This document shows, piece after piece, positions 22,701-34,221 of a stretch of 64,000 nt of DNA. Within the stretch, counting starts at the first letter, position 1. Every line of letters starts with the position of its first letter. A program made the translations under genes and the position numbers. The stretch covers positions 22,453,579 through 22,517,578 of the forward strand of contig NC_079517.1 of assembly GCF_000801105.2 (NCBI RefSeq), read 5' to 3'. Origin of the DNA: Raphanus sativus. Taxonomy: Eukaryota > Streptophyta > Magnoliopsida > Brassicales > Brassicaceae. The notes under the pieces are model-generated. The model worked only from the letters and a program-made list of their open reading frames with translations, did not search any database and was not told the origin of the DNA.

Positions 22701-23801
22701 AAGCAGTCGCCAAGGGAGTGGAATCACAGGTTCGATGCGTTCATGATGAAGCATAGTTATAGGAGGAGCGAGTATGATCCATGCGTCTACATGAAGGGAT
22801 CAACAATCGAAGATATGGTGTATCTTCTGATCTACGTTGATGACATGTTGATAGCCGCGAAGGAAATGGGGAAGATTTAGAAGTTGAAGGATCAACTTAG
22901 TTCTGAGTTTGAGATGAAAGACCTAGGGCACGCAAGGAAGATTCTAGGCATGGAGATTCTACGAGACAGAGCTAAATCTACACTGACGCTATCACAAGGA
23001 GATTATCTACAGAAAGTCTTGAAGACTTTTGGGATGGAGGATTGCAGAGCGGTGAGTACACCGCTAGGTTCACAGTTCAAGCTAAAGTCTTTAACTAAAG
23101 ATGATGAAGTGGAGCAGACAAGAGGGATGGAGGATATACCTTACACTAGCGCCGTTGGAAGCCTCATGTATGCAATGGTGGGTTCCAGGCCAGACCTTGC
23201 GTACGCGGTTGGAATGGTGTGCAGATATATGAGCAACCCTGGCAAGAATCACTGGTTAGCAACTAAGTGGATAATGCGTTATATCAAAGGCTCACTGGGT
23301 TTGAACTTAACTTTTACCAAAGGAGAGAAGTTTGAAGTCAAAGGGTATTGCGACTCAGACTATGCAGCAGACTTGGATAAGAGGAGGTCGATTGCAGGGT
23401 ACGTCTTCAAAGTTGGTGGCAACACGGTAAGCTGGAGGTCTTCACTGTTGAAGACTATTGCACTTTCAACGACGGAGGCCGAGTACATGTCATTATCTGA
23501 AGCAATCAGAGAAGGAATTTGGTTAAAGGGTATTCCTGAAGAGATGAAGCTCAGCACAGGAACGATTGAAGTAAACTGCGATTCTCAGAGTGCGATCTAC
23601 CTATCAAAGAATTTCGTCTACAGAGAGAGGTCTAAACATATGACAGTGAAGTATAACTTCATAAGGGAGGTTATCGCAGAAGGGATAGTCAAGGTTCTTA
23701 AGATACATACTTCTATCAATCCGGCAGATATGTTGACTAAGACCTTACCAGTGGAGAATTTCAGCGGGTGCTTAACTCGGCTGAATATACTTGAAGCTTG
23801 A
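19709..23801 (+). pseudogene. Copia gag-pol polyprotein with frameshift and stops
   Basis: Open segments are 19709-20260, 20272-21582, 21618-22880 and 22884-23801. Segment 1 is UBN2-type gag (KFDGKGDFGLWKFKM). Segment 2 has a CCHC knuckle CWVCGSEGHWKRDC (residues 71-84), aspartic protease DSGCTFHIT (127 on), and integrase with HHCC (WHTRLAHMN .. CESCAMGK) and two of the DDE residues (HTDLWG, RTDNGLEF) plus GVAERMNR. Segment 3 carries the integrase end (YLINRSPN) and RT with YVDDMLIA near its end. Segment 4 completes RT and RNase H (GYCDSDYAAD, STTEAEY). Breaks: a frameshift in a GAGAGA run near 20245; a TAG at 21580 with a nearby frameshift and TGA just after integrase; and a single in-frame TAG at 22878. 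Residues elsewhere look intact, consistent with recent decay. Confidence 0.93.
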
Positions 23802-24050
23802 AGAGAAACAAAAGGGCGTCGGTCGTCTTTGGAACTGAGAAGACGGCGGGTTTGACGAGTGATGTCTTGGAAGTCAGAGAGACAAGGATCTGAAGACTCA
23901 GGTGGAGGAAGGCTAGCTCGGAATGAGGACAAACGAAGCTAGCACCAGGAACAGGACCAGAAAGGAAAGCGAGAAGCTTTGTAGGAGGAGGAGTACAAAG
24001 CTGAGCTTTTCCGGTGTTAGGGTTGCAAGAGTCGATGGCGTCTCACACCA

Positions 24051-24060
24051 AGGTGGAGAT
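24051..24060 (+). promoter_or_regulatory. Polypurine tract of the copia element
   Basis: AAGGTGGAGA immediately before the 3' LTR. Confidence 0.8.
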
Positions 24061-24569
24061 TGTGAGGATTGTGGTGTGTGACCCATCACAGCAATCTTCG
24101 AGTATGGGCTTCGGCCCAATTGCAACCTAACAAACGGTGAAACAGAAGAAGTGAGAAGCTGGGCCTCAGTGATTGAAAGCGGCCCAAGAGAAGATTAGAC
24201 TTACTGATATAAAGTTTGCAGTAAAGGTTGTTATGTAACAACCTTCTTCCTCTTCTCATCATCGAGCTCTCTGAAACTGTAGAGTCAAGAGGTTAGTTGA
24301 TCTTCTGTAAATCAAAGATACACAGAGAATAGTGAATTACCAGGTCCCGTCCTGAAGGAGATGTACCCAGAGATTAACGGGGAACTCTAAAACTTGCTTG
24401 TGTTGATCGCTTTAGATTCTTTCTCTTCGTTCTCTTTACGTTTGACACACGAGTGATCAAAGTCGCGATTCGTTTGTTCGTGAGTGATCCTGCGAGAGAT
24501 AACATTAGAGAGTTAGAGATCGTACAAAGGAGTCGATACGGAGGTGGATCTCGCATCGGATTTTCTACA
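24061..24569 (+). repeat. 3' LTR of the copia element
   Basis: Same length as the 5' LTR, with about 14 substitutions, mostly C/T and G/A changes as expected from methylated DNA. The hairpin recurs at 24224-24245. Its end ..TTCTACA is followed by the TSD ACACC. Confidence 0.95.
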
Positions 24570-24574
24570 ACACC

Positions 24575-26455
24575 TTTGGTTATATATTTGAAGAGATATT
24601 TGATGGCACTTGTTTTGCAGCACCACTCGATATTAATGTGTGCCTGATATTTTTTGAGGTTGGTGAGGTTATGTGGCACCACATAACGATTATCCAACTC
24701 AATATCACCTTTCAGAACAGTCTCTGGTATCAACCGACCTCTTGTAAACAACAAAACCAGATTTGTCGATCTTTGTTGTTTTTGAGTAAGGCTTGGGGTA
24801 CTTATTTGTGCATTCTCTCTTTTCCATACGTGGTGACAGAGTTTGTTTGTTCCACAAGGCCCGTGAATCATGTGGTGCTCAACCAAATACAATCCCTCTC
24901 TGTCTGTTTCTTTTTCTAGGAATGCAGCTGATATGTATTGATCAATAACCACAGCAGTTGCTTCTCTTTTAAAACCTGCGAACCAAAGAAGAATGTGTGC
25001 ATGTGGAAGGCCACGTTTCTGGAACTCGATTGTGTAGACCACTAAATATTGAGATAAAAATTAAGCATTAGATGAGAAGCTGAGAACTATCTATTTAGGG
25101 TTATGTTACATGGGAATAAAAAAAGTAAAACTAAGAACGTACCTGCAGCCATTTTGGGAAGAACACACCTTTTTAAAGTCTGACATCATCTCTTCTAACT
25201 TAAGCTTAAAAACTCTGCACTCAAGATCAGGCCTGTTGTTGGGTGAATCACCTCCATAGACATTTAAGTGTTCTTTCAGTTGAACGCAATTTGTGTTGGC
25301 TGTGAAGGTGATGAGAAGCTTGGGATTACCATACCAATGACAGATAGCCATGGCATCTTGATATTTCTCAGACATATATTGAGGTCCTGCAGTGAACGAA
25401 GAAGGCAATATGACTTTTTCCCATGTGGCTAGCATTTGTATCTCCACGGTCTAATACATAGCAAATGTTTGTATATAACTCAGACCTCAGTTTTCTGGTT
25501 ATGTCTGATCAACTGTAATATATCTTGCTTTGTGGCCGTGTAAGCATCAACAATATACTGATAAAACAATCTTCCTGACTTAATCATAGTCATACCCTCA
25601 GTTGATCTTGTTTGGATCTGGTGAGCATAGTACTCTCTCATTGTCATATGCCCTCTTTTGATTTTAGAGTTTGTCGTATCTTGATAGGGAATCCACTCGT
25701 CATAGTCGTATTCTCCGTATGGATAGAGTAAGGATTACTTCAAGCTCATGTACAGAGGGTGTAAATCGTTGATCCTCTGCAGCTTTGACGACTTATACTC
25801 AAGCACAATATCTTTACCTGCAGAGTCTACTATGAAGTCACCAACTAACAAACCACCTATCCCTCCTGCAGTTGGCAAGTCATATTGTCTTCCTCGATGC
25901 TTCTGGTTAACTAAGATGATACTGAATTCTACTGAGTCACCAGCTAGGATACGATCTCGAGCATGTCTGAAAGTTTTAGCCAGGTTATTAATTTCATCCA
26001 TCATCTTGATTAACTCGGCCGTCACATTGTCATCTATTGTTAATGGTGAGCAACCCTTTTTGAAAGCCTTCTTTCTGCTGTCAGTTCATTGTCCGAGTCC
26101 ACTATATACAACTGCGAAAACTGTGGAGGATTACCATCAAGAGCAGAGAACCAATTATGTGGTGGGTTTACCCATGGAGCCTAAATGCAAAGGGTCCAGG
26201 AGTTCCTGTCACAGTGTGGTGAATCTAACCACCCATCGAGAACGTTCCATTAGCAACTCGGATCTGGGTCTCTCAAGTAGTTCTTTGAGGTAGGGATGGT
26301 GGTTGACATTCCGGTGGAAGTTTAACACGTCCTTGCTGACAACATAAACTAAACATTTTGGGGAAATTCTGTGTTTCTTGCACAACAGCCTCACCATTCC
26401 AGACAATAGCTTGGCAAGCTGGACATGTTACCAATAAATCCCACTTACTAACAGA
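24575..26455 (-). pseudogene. Helitron replication initiator (Rep, HUH type), broken
   Basis: Read on the minus strand from about 26455 this matches the N-terminal half of plant Helitron Rep/helicase proteins: a Cys-rich start CPACQAIVWNG..FSLCCQQGRVKLPP (26340-26445), FRHARDRILAGD and YDLPTAGGIGGLLVGDF (25735-26025), MREYYAHQIQTR (about 25640), LPSSFTAGPQYMSEKYQDAMAI and GNPKLLITFTAN (25106-25447). Then comes the catalytic HUH motif FQKRGLPHAHILLW (HxH codons at 24995-25003) and LDNRYVVPHN, ending in the two-tyrosine motif KYLFKYITKG (24575-24604). Rep nicks and joins single-stranded DNA in rolling-circle-type transposition. Frameshifts occur between the listed pieces (near 25045-25105, 25450, 25720 and 26100-26200). 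The gene is cut by the copia insertion at 24570 and has no helicase part, so it cannot be autonomous. Confidence 0.88.
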
Positions 26456-27784
26456 TGGTCGTCAGTAGTTTTCTGCAATATGAAATGACAATCGTGAAGT
26501 ACAATTGTAATGTTACGCGTTTTTTTGTAACAATGATAAAATGCTGTTTCATAATTGTTATCTGTAAGGTTTGGTTAAGTGGCCGTATGTGCTCAATTTT
26601 TAGGAGAGACTCACTATTAACCGTTGAGGCTAATTGTCTTGCATCTTTGTTTACCCATCTGCTGATCAGCTTGATGCATAATAATATCTCCTGTAAAGTC
26701 AAGCAAAAAGATTAAACTAATGAATAGTGAAGTGTTGTTTTGAAATTTAAATTATTATAACTAAGCTTGCATTGCTGAAGTGATCTGGGACATCTTTTTT
26801 TAGGATTAGTTGTCGTTGCTGTCGGGCCAGTCTCCCATTAGCTAATGTGATGTATTTGAGTCCAGAAAAGGGAGTGGCACATCATTAGAATTTAGTTTTC
26901 AAATATGTCTTAGCCTTAGAGATTTTTTACCATTAAGATGAGATACATCTGATAGGTGTTCTAATAAGGGGGCTTGTGTGAGTGGTAGATATTTCCCTTG
27001 CAACCAAAGCTGGCGTAGATCCGATATTTGCAAAATTAGGTTTAAGCATAGGAATAAGTTGTACAAATTGGTTACAGATGGTTAAGTTGTAGAAATTTTA
27101 AAGAATAGGTGTAAGTATGATTTAGACCAACCATTTTTTTACTACTTCTTTTTGTTACAGATGATGATGCTGCTGTGGAAGCTTCTGAAACAAGTTTTTT
27201 TTTTGGAGATCCCCTTGTGCTTGCTTTGCCTTTTACTTCAACTGGAATCTTCACCATGACTTCTGTAAATCTTGATGGTTGAGTAATCAAGAATCGAGAG
27301 CTTCGACCATAACTGTGTATTGAAAGAATGTAAGGGATACATGAGTAACTGGTGGCTTTTGCAATTACAGTGCATTTATAGAGTGAGCTAATTATTCATT
27401 TGGGAGGTTATAGGCACCCTGCAACAGTTAGAGTTTAATTAAAGTCAATGGTGAGGGCGTAAAATGTCTCATTTTTTTTAACTACTATGAGGCTTAACAC
27501 AACTGGCATTCTACATTGTAACATTCATCGTAGTCCCTGGCAGTCCAGGTGTGTTTTCTAGGTGGGTGCAATGATGGTCGTGGATGCTTCAACGTTATTG
27601 GTTACAATCGCAGGCTCAAGAATATTTTGTCCGTCATAACTGCTTAAATATGTTATTTTTTGATAATTATTTTTCAGCTTGTTACTTTTAAGCTTGCCAT
27701 GTAAAACATAGAGGATGTGGTAAATATGTCTTTTACGCTCTGTAATTTTTTTAATGTTCTATAAGATGTGCAGGTGTTCATAAG
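26456..27784 (-). other. Upstream part of the Helitron, no clear gene
   Basis: Minus-strand coding-like pieces occur at 26450-26700 and about 26770-26850 (GLKYITLANGRLARQQRQ), and a Lys/Ser/Thr-rich piece at 27072-27290 (GKASTRGSPKKKLVSEAS). I do not recognise a family for them. They could be upstream exons of the Rep gene or the tail of a second RPA-like gene. Confidence 0.4.
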
Positions 27785-27787
27785 TTT

Positions 27788-29790
27788 CACTACAAGAAAA
27801 ATGGCTTTTATTAGCGGACGAAAAACGCTATCTAACGATACAATAGCGGTTTTAGAAACGCTCTATCATCGCCCGTCATAGTAGGTCAAGCACATTAGAT
27901 AGCGGTTTTTCGTGTTGCTATCTTATTGTTATATATCATAGCGTTTTTTGGTATGCAATTAAATACTCTTTAATAGCGTGTTTTCTTTGTTATAATTTAT
28001 GTTAAATTTTTTTATTTTAAAATTATTTTTAATTTAATTATTTTAAATTTAATTATTTAAAATAAAAAATAATTAAAATTTAAAAATATTTTTATATTTA
28101 AAATTCTTTATTATTTAAATTGGTTTACAAAAATATAATAAATCTAATTAAATAAAAAGGTACTAAACCAAATAAACCAAAAACCTAAACCAAACTTAAA
28201 CCTACTAAACCAAATAAACCAAACTTAAACCTACTAAACCAAACTTAAACCTAATTAACAACTAACAAAACGTATGCGCCGCACCACCACCATCGTCTTC
28301 TTCATCTTCCAGTCCTCACCGGCCGACCAACACCTTCGCCCTTCGCCGTCGTATTTTTCTGTGACCTTCGTCATTGTCGTTGCATCCAGCCATGACTCTT
28401 CTTCTTCATTGTGGGATTTGAAAGTCAAGTTGCAGAGAGGAGGCATACGCGTCATCGCATCCAGGTCGTCTTCCTGGTCGTTTTCACCGCAGAACTTGAG
28501 AGGAGGCGTAAAGAGGCCATGTGCAGAGATGTTTCGTTTCCAAACTATTGTATAGAGGCGTCTTCTCTCCAATATTCTTCTTCTCTCAACTCCTGGACCC
28601 AAACTCAAATCAAAATCAGATATATTGGTGTTATTTTCATGAATGTACAGAGACAAGTATATTGAACAAATGCGTAAAAAAGTTGTAGAGGAAGAAGAAA
28701 GGCCGTAGAACGAAAAAGAATTAAAAATATGAGATCTCAGATCTAAGGGGAGTGAGGAGAGAGAGAGTGATTTTAGGCCTTCAGATCAAAAACAATCAAT
28801 GGATAAAAATTGTAATCCTTGACAAAAGAAAATTAACCAATGAGAAAAAAAGTTGTGGATTGATAAAAGAAAAACCTTAGACTTTAGACTAGAATCAATC
28901 AATGCCATTGAAAAAAACAATAAAAATTGTTTTAACATTTCTTTTTAATTGTTTTAGAAATTTTCTAAATTTAAAAATAAAATATTATAATTTAACATTT
29001 GAAATATAAATTTTGATTAGAATTTTGTGGTTATATGTTTTTTTAAACTGCATAATAAAGTTTGTATAGTAAGATTGTGCAGAGGTTATGTGTATGATTT
29101 AAGGGTTTATAGTTTTGAGAGTGTAAAGTTGAATTTTTATATAAAGATTTTGTGATTAATATTTAGATTTGGAATTTTTTAAATAGTTAAAATTTAGATT
29201 TGAAGTTTATATTTAGTAAATGTGTGTTTTATATATGATTGGTGTTAAGGTTTAAGGTATAGAGTTTGATTGAAGAATTAAAGTTTGTGTGTTTGGAAGT
29301 TATATATTAAAATTAAAAATAATTAATTTTGAGTTTAAGTTTAACATTTGAAGTTATAGTATGAGTATATTATAGTTTTAAAGTTCATATTGAGTATATG
29401 GTCTGAGGGATAAAGGTTTAGGGTATTGATTTAGACTAGAAATGAATTTTTTTAAAATATTAATTTTAAGTTTATATTTAAGAATTGAAAATTAATTTAA
29501 GATATGATGCTAAAATAGTAGAGTTTAAAAGTTTGAGTTTAGAGTTTAAAAACGTGTTTAGGGTTTAGGGATTTGAAATACTAAACATAACGTTTTTAAC
29601 TGTGTTTTGCTATTAAACATAAGTGTTACATATAAAACCATGTGCTATCATAGCGTTTCCAATTATGCCGCTCTATCATAGCGTTTTCAAAAATACAAAC
29701 GCTATCTAAAATTAACGGATATGTCAACTATAGCAGAAAGCGAAAAAACGCTATCCTGGTCTGCTATTAAAACACATTTTTCTTGTAGTG
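27788..29790. mobile_element. Non-autonomous CACTA (En/Spm) element, 2.0 kb
   Basis: Perfect TIRs CACTACAAGAAAAATG.. / ..ATTTTTCTTGTAGTG, flanked by the 3-bp TSD TTT (27785-27787, 29791-29793). Subterminal regions (27810-27970 and 29600-29770) hold repeated ATAGCG / GCTATC / AAACGCTA words in both orientations, the likely transposase-binding repeats. No transposase is present. The interior has an ORF-like region near 28255-28660 and an AT-rich stretch with degenerate TTTAGGG-like words. Confidence 0.92.
28255..28656 (-). CDS. Hypothetical ORF inside CACTA, possible captured fragment
   Basis: A 133-aa minus-strand ORF with no family I recognise. The segment 28270-28560 is clearly less AT-rich than its flanks, and both strands are open (93 aa on the plus strand), so it may be a captured host exon or simply a GC-richer insert. 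A role as a real protein is doubtful: there is no signal peptide or known motif and composition is odd (RRR, EEEE, Trp/Met-rich tail). Confidence 0.25.
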   Translation of the reverse strand: MSLYIHENNTNISDFDLSLGPGVERRRILERRRLYTIVWKRNISAHGLFTPPLKFCGENDQEDDLDAMTRMPPLCNLTFKSHNEEEESWLDATTMTKVTEKYDGEGRRCWSAGEDWKMKKTMVVVRRIRFVSC

Positions 29791-30429
29791 TTTATACGAA
29801 ATATGTAAGGATGCATGAGAATAAACTTTATAATTCCACGCTATGTGGATGTTTGTTTTTTAAGAAAAGTACTTGCATTAATAATTGAAAGAAAAACCAC
29901 CACATTGTGTTTTTAAACAAAAGGGAAAGAGATTCTAGCGGAAAAGAAAAGATAGTAAAGCATATAAAAAGAAAAGTGTGGTTGTTTATGTTCTAGTAGT
30001 GGACACATTCCATGTGTTCTTCCGGGCTTTCTCACCAGGGGATACTTGTTTTTGATCGATGCTGAACGTTCAGATATAGAAGTATCAGATGTAGATGGCT
30101 CTTCTGCATCCTTCCTAGTCTTACCAACTTTTCCATTTGTTCCTGGTGCAACAACTTCAGGCAGCGCTTCTTCAGGGATCTTTGCACCTTCCTATTAATT
30201 ATGTAACAAACATAGACTTTATATATTTTAATCAGCAGCAAATTAAGAAACTTGACACTAAGATAAAGAACAAACAGGTATAACGAAGGCTGGCATAGGT
30301 GCAAACACTCTCATTCAAGAAATATGCGAGAGATGGTGAAGGTCTGGTGCTTTGAGGTAAAATTGAAGTCATTAAGTTAGAACGAAAAACAATTTATATA
30401 TATATATATATCTTTGATAAAAAGTAATA

Positions 30430-30668
30430 CTCCCTCCGTTTCATATTACATGTCGTTCTAACCTTATGCATACAGATTAAGAAAACATTTAATTTTACAT
30501 ATTTCCAAAATAAAAACACTATTACCAATACACCTAACTATGTATCAACCAATAGAAAAATGGAAAAGAGAATATTGTCAATAAATTTTGCATTGAAAAC
30601 CGAAAACGACACTTATTTTGAAACAAAAAATTTCCTCTAGAACGACATATAATTTGAAACGGAGGGAG
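30430..30668. mobile_element. Stowaway-type MITE
   Basis: 239 bp with inverted ends CTCCCTCCGTTTCA.. / ..TGAAACGGAGGGAG-type and TA duplications (30428-30429, 30669-30670). This is the classic Stowaway terminus of Tc1/mariner MITEs. Located within the RPA-like gene. Confidence 0.92.
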
Positions 30669-31748
30669 TAGTAATACTTAATACTTAAGGGTAGACTTTT
30701 GGCAATACCATAATTTGTGCAGCCTCTTGAATGTTAGTCAGTTTAGCCCTCTCCAAATCAAAACAGAGGAAAGATGCATCATCAGTACTGTTGTCTGACA
30801 CAGACAGTGTCACCTGGTACGTGTTCCAGGCAGAGGATTAACATACAAATATTTTTTTGATATGCTATTTGATTTAAAAATGTCAAAGACTACCATTTTG
30901 AAATTGTCACATGAGTGATGCCACAACATTAGTTTCATTACATGAAACACATGTGAAGGAAAAGATCTCTAGGACGAGTTTCTTTGAACACCTGGAGCAT
31001 CCAATATAACACCAACTATTATCTTGTTGGATACCGGTCACTTAAGCCGTGCAGAGAAAATGAATTATCTATCAAGTATAGAAAAGTACACAAATTAGGA
31101 AAATAATCACAAATTGTCTTCAATCTAAGTAGACCAGACTCTACCTAAGAATCAGTGATGATAATAAATTGGTTAAGCTCAGAAACGGTAAGTGGTTCAA
31201 TCTTCTGCTCATGAACAACCTTTGATGAAGACTATGTCTGCTCTGCTCCATGGCCTGGCAAGCCGCAAGGAAATGAGCATGAAAGACATTCAAACAACGA
31301 CGCAATCAAATTTCAATATATTCAATGTAGACAAAGTTGTGTTTCTCTAATTAGAAAGATATGACTTGCTTGCCAAACACTTCTTTTCACGCAGCTGTCT
31401 CGGAGTCAAAATAGAGATGTGTGCGAGAAGTGGCATTCAGGAATAACCAGCCTGTCAAAACATATGGGTTTAGTTAAGTGAACACCAGTCAAAAACAAAA
31501 TGTCTATAGAACGCATTTTTCGAAGCTATGTGTCAAGGTACCAAAAGTCAAAATAGATACTCGCTTACCCCCGACTATCTTTGGATTGACGCTTGTGGCA
31601 AGCATAATTTTTGGTTCCTTTCCTGTAGCTATCAAATTTTCTATGAAACGAAAGTGCCATAGAGTCAAACATACTGATGCAAACGTTATCACCACTGAAA
31701 AGAAACTGATGGCTTAGCGTCAAATGGGGGTATACGTTATAGTACATA

Positions 31749-31943
31749 GGACATGTTTGTTTCTCCATCTGGATAAGTCATTTGGATGGACAAACAAACG
31801 TATGATCCATTTAAATGATTCATTTAGATGAATCACTTGGATGAACAAACAAACATCTAATAAAATCTGAATGGACCATGTGAATAGACCATATAAATGG
31901 ATCATTTGAATGGAGATAAACAGATGGTGAAACAAACAGCCCC
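31749..31943. mobile_element. 195-bp MITE in RPA-like gene intron
   Basis: Ends GGACATGTTTGTTTCTCCATC and, reversed, GGGGCTGTTTGTTTCACCATC are imperfect TIRs of over 20 bp. Possible 3-bp TSD ATA on both sides. The interior repeats GGATCATTTGAATGG / ATTTGGATGGAC words. Harbinger-like is the best guess. Confidence 0.7.
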
Positions 31944-32647
31944 ATATTGTAACAAATGAAGATTAAAATCAAAAGTACCTTAACAGACGCATAGTGAGCA
32001 TCACGTGTTGTGCCCCCGGTGTAAGATCAGTGATTGTACTGCTGATTGTAATTAGCTCACCAATTATGTCTCAGAAATGAATTAAAAGGGTTACGTTAAC
32101 CCATGCTATAAAAAACTCAACTTTATTAGCAAAGATTAAAGATACAAACTAGGGAGTTCTTTGCATATGTTCGCCTATTCAAGCAACTAATTGTATGGTA
32201 GGAATCAGAACAGCTCAGTAGGTATGTACCTAACCGACTCTATTAGCTTATCAAAAGAGATTTCATCATTTAACCTTATGGAGAGAGGTGCTTCGGACAA
32301 CCGGAAGTTGGAGTTGCTGTGTGTTACATCAAAACTGCTTAACGTGCAGACAGATCCTTTACTGAGACGGTCTCTGCATATGAGCTGACGCTTTGCACTA
32401 ATGGATCCTTGCATGAGCGTAGACTGTTGAGAAGCAGAAAATCTAAACTTTAGATAGTCGGAAGTCAACAGAATTAATCGGAAAGAAAATTTCTTACATT
32501 CTCATCAGTGAGGAGCATGTCAAGACTCATCACTTCACCCCATTTCCTCACATTCCTGCCCTCTCAAAACCTCAGCAAACGAACTTCCGCAGTGTTGGAG
32601 CAGCGACCAGCTTTCAAATCGGCAAGGAGGATGAAGGAAGTCTCCAT

Positions 32648-33064
32648 CGCAGTAATCGGTAAGTAGAACAGACTATTATTTTTTATATCATTGAAGCTGT
32701 GCTGTTGATGTTTGAAATAGTGGATATTAATAGTTGGGGCTTTAGACTTTTTGGATACGGTGAAGTCGATTGAATGCTGCAGAGTGGAGGAGTGGGTTAA
32801 TTACATAGAAGATGGGAGCAAAGTACGAATCAATGAGAAGAAATCGTAAAAGCGATCGATGATCACAAAATCTGAAACTTTCGTCGGCTGACGCTTGAAG
32901 CTCCAAGTCAAAGTGACGAAGAAACAAATATCAACTCTGGACTTAGAATGGAAATAAAAGCCCCAACGAAATTATAAGTCAGAAAACACATCGTATTAGT
33001 TATGGTGACACGTGGTAGTAGACGTCCTATGGAGAGAAAAAAAACTTCACTTTATATTAATAAA
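32648..33064 (-). promoter_or_regulatory. Upstream region of RPA-like gene
   Basis: No ORF of interest. Contains the ACGTGG/CACGTG-like word at about 33008 and AT-rich text before the adjacent Helitron end. The promoter is not resolved. Confidence 0.3.
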
Positions 33065-33552
33065 CTAGGTGTTTTGCCGCACATGCGGGCTTAATAGTTT
33101 ACAAAAATTATAAACATATACACTATAATTTTATATTTAATAATTAATTAACTATTAATTTTTATATTTAATAATTAACTAAATATTAATTTTTATATTC
33201 AATATTTTTATTTTAATAAAATATCTTTTGCTACGTAAAATAAACTTAAAATATTCAAATATACATAAATTATATTTATTTTTAAAATATGTGATGTAAA
33301 ATATTTATATTTAGATAACAACACAACATACATATAGGAATTATATTTATATTTTAAAATATTTTTAGATTTTGGATAAATCTTAATATTATTAATTTTA
33401 ATCAATTATCTAATTGAATAAATTAATTTTCGTTTTTGATTATATAATTCATTACATATAAAATTCATTAAGAGTAATATAGATATTAACCACTCTAACT
33501 TTTAACGTGAGAGCTCCGTTGCGAAAAATCACTTCGCAAGTAATAGTATAGA
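33065..33552 (-). mobile_element. Short non-autonomous Helitron, 488 bp
   Basis: On the minus strand it begins TCTATACTATTACTTGCGAAG (33552 downward) and ends with a small hairpin (CCGCA..TGCGG, about 33077-33089), 8 nt later CTAG (33068-33065). It sits exactly between a host A and T, the Helitron target rule, with no target duplication. The inner CTCTCACGTTAAAAGTTAGAG block near the 5' end is of the common Brassicaceae type. AT-rich, non-coding. Confidence 0.8.
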
Positions 33553-34219
33553 TTTTTGTAATAGTGACCACATTTATTAAAATATATTTATTTTAGTTTT
33601 ACGTATTGATATAACTATAAATAAATATTTATTTACTCAAAAATACTATAATTTATTTATTTAAATTTTGATAATATTTATTAAGTCTCCGCACATTTAC
33701 CTAGAACCAAAGAATTAAACTATATCAGATCGAGTATGAACTAGACCAAAAAAAAAAAGAACTAGACCAAACAAAACTAAATGGTACCGAATCAATCAAT
33801 ATTGGATAAAATTTAAAACTAAAACAAAAGAAAATTTGTAAATATCTATCTATGGAAATAAGAAATTAGAATCAAACCCAAAAGAAAAAACTGAATGGAG
33901 AGCTGTAAAATTGGCTTAAAACTGGTCAAACTAGTCAAAATTGGTGTGGTAAATCAACATCAACACTCAATTTATTCCAGATGGTAACAACGGTAGTTAA
34001 CTCTTAGTTGTATTCATATATTTATTTACATTATTTTTTATCCAACACCGCATTAATTTTATGTCAAAACGACAATATTTTTTCTATCAAAACCACGACG
34101 TTTATTTTATTAAAACAAAACTGTTCTGAATACTGCATGAATTCTAATTGCCATGTACCATATTTTAATTTTTCACTATTCATATTACCAAAACTACGGC
34201 CGCGATTCAGATAGCATAA
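33553..34219. other. AT-rich spacer, no gene recognised
   Basis: Nothing supported. A poly-A-rich 'aactagacc' doublet near 33740 and short ORFs only. Confidence 0.5.
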
Positions 34220-34221
34220 TA

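Larger units (their letters stand above)
18916..24569 (+). mobile_element. Ty1/copia retrotransposon, Tork (Tnt1)-like, nearly complete
   Basis: A 5654-bp element with two 509-bp LTRs (18916-19424, 24061-24569), both TG..CA, flanked by the perfect TSD ACACC (18911-18915, 24570-24574). A tRNA-Met PBS, a purine-rich PPT and the copia gene order gag-PR-INT-RT-RH are all present. By eye the LTRs differ at about 14 positions (around 2.7%), so the insertion is recent relative to its neighbours. It sits in the minus-strand Helitron Rep gene. A frameshift and several stops make this copy non-autonomous. The lineage name rests on protein motifs and LTR length. Confidence 0.93.
29995..32647 (-). pseudogene. 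RPA70-like gene (DUF223 and Rep_fac-A_C), Helitron-type, broken
   Basis: Minus strand. Exon 1 (32647-32498) starts METSFILLADLKAGRCSNTAEVRLL and has an in-frame TGA at codon 28 (32566-32564). A canonical GT..AG intron leads to exon 2 (32423-32230), a DUF223 OB-fold: TLMQGSISAKRQLICRDRL, SSFDVTHSNSNFRLSEAPL. Later exons include IIGELITISSTITD (about 32080-31985), SMFDSMALSFHRKFDSYRK (frameshifted, 31565-31700) and LNATSRTHLYFDSETAA followed by a stop (about 31440-31385). The C-terminal zinc-ribbon OB fold follows (two Cys pairs, CSRCSKK and CVSC, then VSDNSTDDASFLCFD, about 31010-30720), and a basic Ser-rich tail at 30190-29995. RPA70 binds single-stranded DNA; plant Helitrons commonly carry such genes beside Rep/helicase. 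Two MITEs sit in its introns. Not functional as it stands. Confidence 0.85.

Noticed and set aside
25748..26293. 181-aa plus-strand ORF
   Set aside because: It is opposite to recognised Helitron Rep coding and has no motif of its own.
30032..30304. 90-aa minus ORF that looks like a small membrane protein
   Set aside because: The reading is out of frame with the RPA-like tail and runs through an intron-like AT-rich part.
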